Positions 58,145-64,000 of a DNA stretch of 64,000 nt are shown here, one piece after another. Source of the stretch: Desmodesmus armatus (lineage: Eukaryota; Chlorophyta; Chlorophyceae; Sphaeropleales; Scenedesmaceae); the NCBI GenBank assembly GCA_007449985.2, contig VIIQ02000248.1, positions 37,240 through 101,239 of the forward strand. The letters are read 5' to 3'. Under the pieces are notes generated by a model. It saw nothing but the letters and a program-made list of their open reading frames with translations. It did not search any database and had not been told where the DNA came from. Each line of letters starts with the position of its first letter. The stretch's first letter is position 1. Both the position numbers and the translations under genes were made by a program.

Positions 58145-61100
58145 TCATGGCTTGAGATACTTTGCATGGAAGTCCAGGTGTTCCTCCATGAACGTTGCCA
58201 TGAAGAAGTAGGAGTGATCGTAGCCCTCCTGCAGGACAACAGCACATCACGTATACTAGCCAACTCTGTGTTGTTTTGCTTTGCAGACAGAGCGTCCACC
58301 ACTTTATGTAGGTGACACATACTAGTATCACGTATGCTGACTAAGTCAAGGGCCAACAACCAACCGTAATTTATGCAGCATCCCAAAAGTCAGGCATCTG
58401 CAGATATGTTTCCCGCCCAAACGCGCAGCATGGTGGCAATCCTTGCGCTACACTGACACCTGCCAAGTGTACAGTCCTCTGACAATCCATAGCAACCCAC
58501 TGGTTTGATTCAATCTCGCAGTTGACGATCTAGCTTTCTGCATCTGTGTGACAGCTAGTAGCTGTAAAAGCAAAACCAGCACATGCCATGACAACGTGCC
58601 ATTCAAAGCTTTCAACTTGTCATCATGCCATGTACTTGCTGGATGCACTGCATCCCTGACCATGACCATGACAGTCCACACATTCAGACCACATGTATAA
58701 CCTACAACCCTAAACCCTACACACACACACACCTGCATGCGCATGGTCACAGGGAAGCCAGCCTCCTTAGCAGCAGCTTCGAAGGCCTCCGGCTTCAACT
58801 GCAGCACACGGCAACATACACACAAACCAAGTGAACACTACATGCATGCATGCATGTATGAGTGCGTGCGTGCGTTTGTGCGCACTGTGACATGCCATGC
58901 CACACTGAGTGTCAAAGCTACAGCAAAAAAAGGCAGCACAGCGATGTGGGGCGGCCCTCAGGACAATGACTGTGTGATCAAGTCAAGATGCCTTTCCTTA
59001 CCTCCCTCTCCAAGAAGTTGTCAGCGGAGCCTGTGTCTATGAGTGTGGGCAGTGGGGGCCCGCTGTAGGCCTTGACTAACTCAGTGGCATCATGGGCCTT
59101 CCACAACTCCTTGCTCTCCTCACCTGCAGCACAGCACAGCACAGCATGGCATGACACAGCATGGCAGGTACTGCTGACTCATGTACATCACACGAATCAC
59201 AGTGGTTTCATGACAGTTAAGAGCTGGGTCTGCTTTCAAGGCAACCTGCAGATTTGCGGGTCGTCCTCGAGGCTCAAATTCATTCAAACTACCTGGAAAA
59301 CAGCAGATCCCTGGATAAGGCAAAGCCATAGAAGGCCCCAACTTGGCCCCAAGTTTGAAAAGTCGAGCTCTATCAAGCTTGGCTCTATAAATAAAATCTA
59401 TATTCTTGTACGATTTTACAACTAATAAGAATATACATAATTATATTTATTTTGATATCAATAAATGACTAAAAATTGCAGTGCAGCTGTGAGGCTCACC
59501 AAAGTAGCCAGTGAATGCCTTTGTGCCCCATGGCACATTGCAGGGGTTGCAGATGGGGGCAAAGGCACTCAGGCTCTTGAACATGCCGGGGTTCTTCAAG
59601 GCAATGGTGAGGGCGCCATGGCCCCCCATGCTGTGCCCTGTGATGCTGGCATTGCTGGTGTCTAGCTGAGGGAAGCTGTTGGCCAGCAGCGCCGGGAGCT
59701 CCTGCAGCACAGCACAGCACAGCACAGCATGGCACAGCATGCAATAGCGGAGCGTCATATGGCTCAAGTGCTGCCAGCTCATGGCACTCTACTGTTTGCA
59801 AAGAAGGGCTGGTGTGTCACTCCATGTTGCAGAAACTCGAACAGATGGTTTGCTTGCATGCAGATGCGAACAGCGCACCGGGGCGCACCGACGCCCCTGC
59901 ATCAGCCGGTCTGATGTCCAAGGTTCAATTGGTCAGGAGCGTGAGCCGTCACACCCTGCTGGGCTACAGCTGTATTCGCTCAAAAATCATCACACCCTAG
60001 CCTTCGTGTTGCAGTCATACATGCGCCAAGTGTGTCAGATGGAGAGCAGGAGGTGGGGGGGGGGGTGTGTGGGTTTGTGTGTGTGTGTGGGGGGGGGGGG
60101 GGGGGTGCAGGGGAAGGGTATCGGGGTTGTGCACCAGTGCTAGACCCTCCAGACGTGATCACAGGGAGGAGCTTGCATCCCACCTTGTGCATTGCATCAG
60201 GTTCTTGCACCTGCCTCAGCATATTTCCTTGTGGTCCCAGTGGGTGGTATACGCGTTCCTTCATGATGTAGTCATACATGCGCCAGTTGTGTCAGATGAA
60301 GAGCAGGAGGTGGGGGCAGGTGTGTGTGTGGGGGGGGGGGGACAGGGGAACGGGATTGGGGTGGCGCCTCCTTACCTTTGTAATGTAATCATACATGCGC
60401 CAGTTCTTCCACATGTCCACTGTTGCGTTGATGTAGAAGCCAGCCCCCACACCAAAGTCCCAACTGTCAGCCTCACCCTCAACGTTGAGACCCCTGCACA
60501 GCACCAGCACACACAATTACCGTCAGTCATTTCTGTTATGACAGCTCTTTTTCAGCAACAGGGCGGCCGGAAGCGAAAGCCCATGACAGAAACTCCCACT
60601 GTCAGCCTCATCCTCAACGTTCAGACCCTGCGTAGCACCAGCACACACGTTGACTGTCAATGTCATACTGTTGCAACAGCTCTTGGGCAACAGGGGCCCG
60701 GGTGGGAAGCCCTGGTCTGGTGATCTCGATGCCCCGTGTAAACCCCACTTCACACCAAGTCCCAACTGTCAGCCTCACCCTCAGTGTTGAGACCCCTACA
60801 CGGTACCAGCACACACCCTTACTGTCATGTTTACTGTTATGACAGAGTGACAGAGACCGAGGTACAGATCAGCAACACACCAGCCAGTGCATACAGTAAC
60901 AGCAAGAGCCCACCCACACCTTGGGAATGTGCCAGGGGCTACAAAGGCGATACCATGCTATGCTATGCTATGCTAAAATATGCTATGCACACACCTTTTG
61001 TGTGCCTCCCCTTGCTTCCCCCACAGCCCCCCTCCTGACCCCTTTTCCCTACTGCCTGCCTTCATACACGTCCACTGGACACATAACACATGCAGCAGTA

Positions 61101-61854
61101 GTGCGAAACTGGACACCAACAAAAACGCAACTCAACAGAGATTTGCCCACCTGGGGGATGTGTCGGGTGCAACGAATGCAATCCCGTGCTTAGCACACGC
61201 CTTCTGTGCCCCTCCCTTTGTGTGACGTTCTCATCAGTACATGTGAGCCCACTCAGGTAGTACAGCACAGGCACCTTGCTGCTGCTGCTGCTGCTGGTAA
61301 CTTCCCAGCCCCCTGGGGGAAGAAGATGGTGAATGTCATGTCACAGCCTAGGGTGCTGCTGCTGTGCTTGTACCTGAAACGCCAGCAGCAGCAGCAGCAG
61401 CAGTGGTGAGGATTGAGGCAGCTGCAGCAGCAGCAGCAGCAGCATTGAGTGGTCGTTGGTCACAGCCTAGGGTGCTGCTGCTGTTCTTGTACCTGAACCG
61501 ACAGCAGCACGGTGGTGTCTAAAGGACATACACATATGCTACATACGGCTCATGGCTTCATGTGTAGACATGTTGTAATTGATGCACGAGAATTGAGGAC
61601 TGTGATGTTCTGGCGCAATACGGTGTTATGCATTTCTGTCTACGGTACTTGTTGCTGCCTCAACAATGAGCAGGGTGTGTTTGACATGTTCACATGTTTA
61701 TGGCGTCAAATGTGGGGAGGGTGGAGCAGGTTGGGGGTGGGACTCTGCAGGGATATCGACAAATGCGCGGCGGTGCCACTGCGCACCTCTTGTTGTACCC
61801 TCCACAGCACTTGTTGGAGGCTATTTGGACCGGCGCTGCCCCTGCTGCTGCCAT
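58145..61854 (-). CDS. SFGH: S-formylglutathione hydrolase (esterase D family), with two apparent 1-base gaps in exon 2
   Basis: Seven exons from 5' to 3' were inferred: 61854-61787, 61373-61151, 60493-60376, 59701-59500, 59123-59002, 58798-58733 and 58228-58145. It hydrolyses S-formylglutathione to formate and glutathione, the last step of glutathione-dependent formaldehyde detoxification. Marks are [10 protein letters not shown] at the N-terminus, [33 protein letters not shown], the nucleophile motif [22 protein letters not shown] and the catalytic-His segment EGYDHSYFF. Exon 2 changes frame twice: at a C5 run (61315-61319 on the plus strand) and at a G4 run (61209-61212). One base at each would restore both frame and intron phase, and family length fits this. 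Either the assembly dropped bases or this copy is damaged. No transit peptide was seen. Confidence 0.86.
60015..60312 (-). repeat. Two copies of the 3' edge of hydrolase exon 3
   Basis: Stretches at about 60015-60060 and 60262-60312 repeat the MYDYI end of the exon at 60493-60376 plus following intron sequence (GTCAGATG, GAGCAGGAGGTGGGG), each next to a G-rich run. They lie downstream of the true donor in the transcript. Confidence 0.75.
60585..60965 (-). repeat. Copies of exon edges around hydrolase intron 2
   Basis: About 60585-60640 and 60740-60800 repeat the start of exon 3 (LNVEGEADS and flanks). About 60920-60960 repeats the end of exon 2 ([12 protein letters not shown], compared with [12 protein letters not shown]) with a GTGTGG donor. 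Both edges of one intron were therefore duplicated. Confidence 0.75.
61430..61500 (-). repeat. Partial copy of the 5' edge of hydrolase exon 2
   Basis: Repeats the acceptor and the codons for [11 protein letters not shown], about 120 bases upstream of the true exon 2 start at 61373. CAG/CTG runs lie between the copies. Confidence 0.8.
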
Positions 61855-63213
61855 CTCTCCTGCTGATTTCGCAATTGTACGGCTGCCCGCGCTTTGAGGT
61901 AACCCAGTGCCTGCTGCTGTCTATACCAGCTAGTAGCTGTGCAGGAGAGGATGCAGCAGCAGATGACATTCGTGACGTGGCAAGGGCGACGCAGAAGGGT
62001 GAAGCGTGTGGACGGAAAGCCCTGAAACTGATGCGCTGATGTTGCGCTGCAGAAGAGCATTCAGTGCGGAATGCGACTTTGATCTGCACTCAGATCACCA
62101 ACGGAGGATCGGGAAGAAAGCCACCAGCTAGCAGTGAACGGTCCAAGATGACCGAAAATAGTCACAGGTCTAGGCATGTGACGACGTGTCAGAGCGGTGC
62201 AGGCACGCTGATTACGTGATTGCGCATATTCAACTGCTTTGCAGGTACATGTTGTAGTAAGATCGCAGGCTGCAGGTACAATGTTGTGACTCAACCAGGT
62301 ATGGACCACTTGTAATCAACTGGTCGTTTCCAAACAGCACAGCACCATCCCCCAACCTTACCCTCGACTGCCACAGCACAGCCACTGTCACCTGAATAGT
62401 GAAGGGATAATTATATGCATATATACAGCCAAGAACAACAAGATGACTCCTGCCACACACCATCTCACAGCATAGCTCCAGCTCCCAGTCATCTAAACTG
62501 CTGATCCCTGTGCTGAATGCCGCTCCCCGCAAAGCCCTCTACTGAACCCTGTGCCCAAAAGCCACATGCTGAACCTATGCTGAAACCCACACCCTCTCAA
62601 CAGCCTGTGCTGAATTCTGCGCTGAACCAGTGCCTTAGAGCCCTGTCCTGAACCCACCCCCCCTCAAAGCCCTCTGCTGAACCTGTGCCCCCTGAAGTTG
62701 TGCGTTGAATCCCCCTTGCTTGAACCACCCCTCAGAGCCCTGTGCTGAACCATGTGCTGAACCTAGCGCCTCTCATAGCCCTGTCTTGGATGCTGCACTG
62801 TACCCAGTGCCCCTCGGAGCTGAACCCAGACCGCCTCGAAGCCCTGTGCTGAATCTTGTGCTGGTAACCCCCCCCCCACCCCCCGAGATCCCTGTGCGAC
62901 ACCAGCCCCCTCAAAGCAGTGTTGACCCTTACGCCGACCCCCCCCTCTCCAAAGCCTCGCGTTTTTCAAAGCCATGAGTGGAGGTTACCCGCAGGATGAA
63001 TCCGTCACAGCAGCACAGCAGCGCCGCTGCCCAACAACTCATTGCTCACAAACATTGCTGATCGATATATCTTGCTCCCCATTTGTCCTGCAGGCACCTG
63101 GCCCACGACAGACACCCACGCATACTGCCTTGACCAAACCCTGCTGCGCCGCCGCCGCTGCATCTGCTGCTGCTGCCAAGACCACTCCACACCGGCACAG
63201 CCTCCCACACGCA
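61855..63213. other. Intergenic region with a degenerate tandem repeat
   Basis: This includes the hydrolase promoter and the 3' flank of the last minus-strand gene. Outside the repeat at 62.5-62.96 kb I see no gene. Confidence 0.45.
62505..62960 (+). repeat. Degenerate repeat with TGCTGAACC and CCCTCAAAGCC motifs
   Basis: Phrases such as CCCTGTGCTGAACC and CCCCTCAAAGCCC recur every 25-45 bases with variable spacing. The pattern makes a 90-residue Pro/Glu-rich plus-strand frame that is best explained as repeat, not gene. Confidence 0.7.
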
Positions 63214-63859
63214 TCACCACACCACTCCCGGGCAGCTGCTGCTGCTGCCGGTGTAGTGCGGTGCGCTGCTGCTGCTGCTGCTGTTGAGCTGCATGCTGGC
63301 GCTGCTTAGAAGGTCAGCACCGCCAACGGGGACAGCACCGAAGCCGGCATCAGCGGGTGCGGGGGCAACGGCAGCCTCAAAGCCGGTGGCGGCCTCGAAA
63401 CCTGTACGTGAATAGCACAGAACAGCACAGCATGGTAAGATAACAGGCAATCAGACAACATGCAAACACTGGAAACCGCGTCCAGGTTGTTTCACCTGTT
63501 GCTGCCTCACAGCCTGCTGCTGGCCGAAGTGCGCCCGTCCCCTCTGCCCCAACTTCCCTGTGGTAAAATGGATCCTTCATCCCCTCCCATCACCGGGTAC
63601 AAAGCAGTAAACAGCGTCCAGGCTGTCTCACTGTTGCTGCCTCAAAGCCTACTGCTGCACCGCAGCCCCCCCACCCCCCCACACACAACCCACCCACAAT
63701 CATCAACCCTTCATCCGCTCCCGTAACTAACAACCAATGGGTGTCTCACCTGTTGCTGCCTCAAAGCTGGTGCTGCGCCGAAGCCGTCAGCGCCAGGGGC
63801 GGGGCCCCAGTTCTCACCAGCACCGGTGGGGGCGGGCAGGGCGGCGTCATAGCCAAACT
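63214..63859 (-). CDS. 3' part of an unrecognised Ala/Pro/Gly-rich protein with FEAA repeats
   Basis: Two exon-like pieces were seen: 63859-63750 (FGYDAALPAPTGAGENWGPA, then DGFGAAPA) and 63401 down to a stop at 63214 (GFEAATGFEAAVAPAPADAG, then FGAVPVGGADLL and a Ser run). The gene continues beyond the window end. Between these pieces, at about 63490-63520 and 63630-63660, the codons for FEAAT and a GTGA donor recur, so repeated exon edges occur here too. The frame at the end of the first piece does not agree with the FEAAT reading and may hold a base gap. The composition suggests a disordered adaptor-like protein, but I do not recognise the family. The Ser-run tail could be intron read-through. 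Confidence 0.5.
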
Positions 63860-64000
63860 CTGTGGGGGAGAACATTTCACACAGCAGTAGCAGCAGCAGC
63901 AGCAGCGACGGTGAGTACTGATGGGCGATGCGGTAGCAACGGCGGAGACGAGCAGGGCTGTAAAGAGCCAAATTCTGTTGTGATGCGAGACCCCCTTCCC

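Noticed and set aside
62705..62977. Pro/Glu-rich plus-strand frame of 90 residues
   Set aside because: It is produced by the short TGCTGAACC/CCCTCAAAGCC repeat and has no other coding sign.

Overview
The window is nuclear DNA of a green alga (Chlorophyta). It holds intron-dense genes (GTGAG...CTGCAG type introns, mostly 100-900 bases), a meiotic MutS homologue, a flagellar doublet protein, a plant-type formate-tetrahydrofolate ligase, a plastid-type RelA/SpoT homologue, TGTAA poly(A) motifs and abundant CAG/CTG and Ala/Gln/Ser runs. A Sphaeropleales relative (Scenedesmus/Tetradesmus-like) is my inference only. I assigned exons by eye from reading frame, GT/AG sites, phase and recalled protein families; no alignment was run.

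Layout. 0-2 kb: an Ala/Ser-rich minus-strand ORF of doubtful status. 2.0-8.3 kb (+): a secreted protein with a Kazal domain and a type-1 periplasmic-binding (ANF/Leu-Ile-Val receptor-like) domain. 10.4-14.9 kb (+): a secreted modular repeat protein (KEP, PVTAP, NGQESRYSDNS and HGDHFDRVP repeats). 15.7-19.0 kb (-): an NFKBIL1-like protein, divergent from 19.4-23.2 kb (+), a RelA/SpoT homologue. 23.2-28.0 kb: no gene seen. 28.05-40.0 kb (-): MSH5 in at least 21 exons, with a wax-synthase-like gene (33.2-34.6 kb, +) nested antisense in one intron. 40.8-41.8 kb (-): an ankyrin protein. 42.9-45.0 kb (-): CFAP77/FAP77, divergent from 45.8-56.7 kb (+), formate-tetrahydrofolate ligase in 16 exons. 58.1-61.9 kb (-): S-formylglutathione hydrolase, convergent with the ligase. 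63.2-64 kb (-): the 3' part of an unrecognised Ala/Pro/Gly-rich gene.

The ligase and the hydrolase are linked in metabolism: the hydrolase releases formate from S-formylglutathione, and the ligase loads formate onto tetrahydrofolate.

The most unusual signal is a recurring pattern in three neighbouring genes (MSH5, the ligase and the hydrolase). Truncated copies of exon edges, each with its splice site, lie in the adjacent intron. The extreme case is seven tandem acceptor-plus-exon copies in front of ligase exon 12. A second theme is single-base frame breaks at G/C runs in MSH5, the wax-synthase-like gene and the hydrolase; these may be assembly errors or real lesions.
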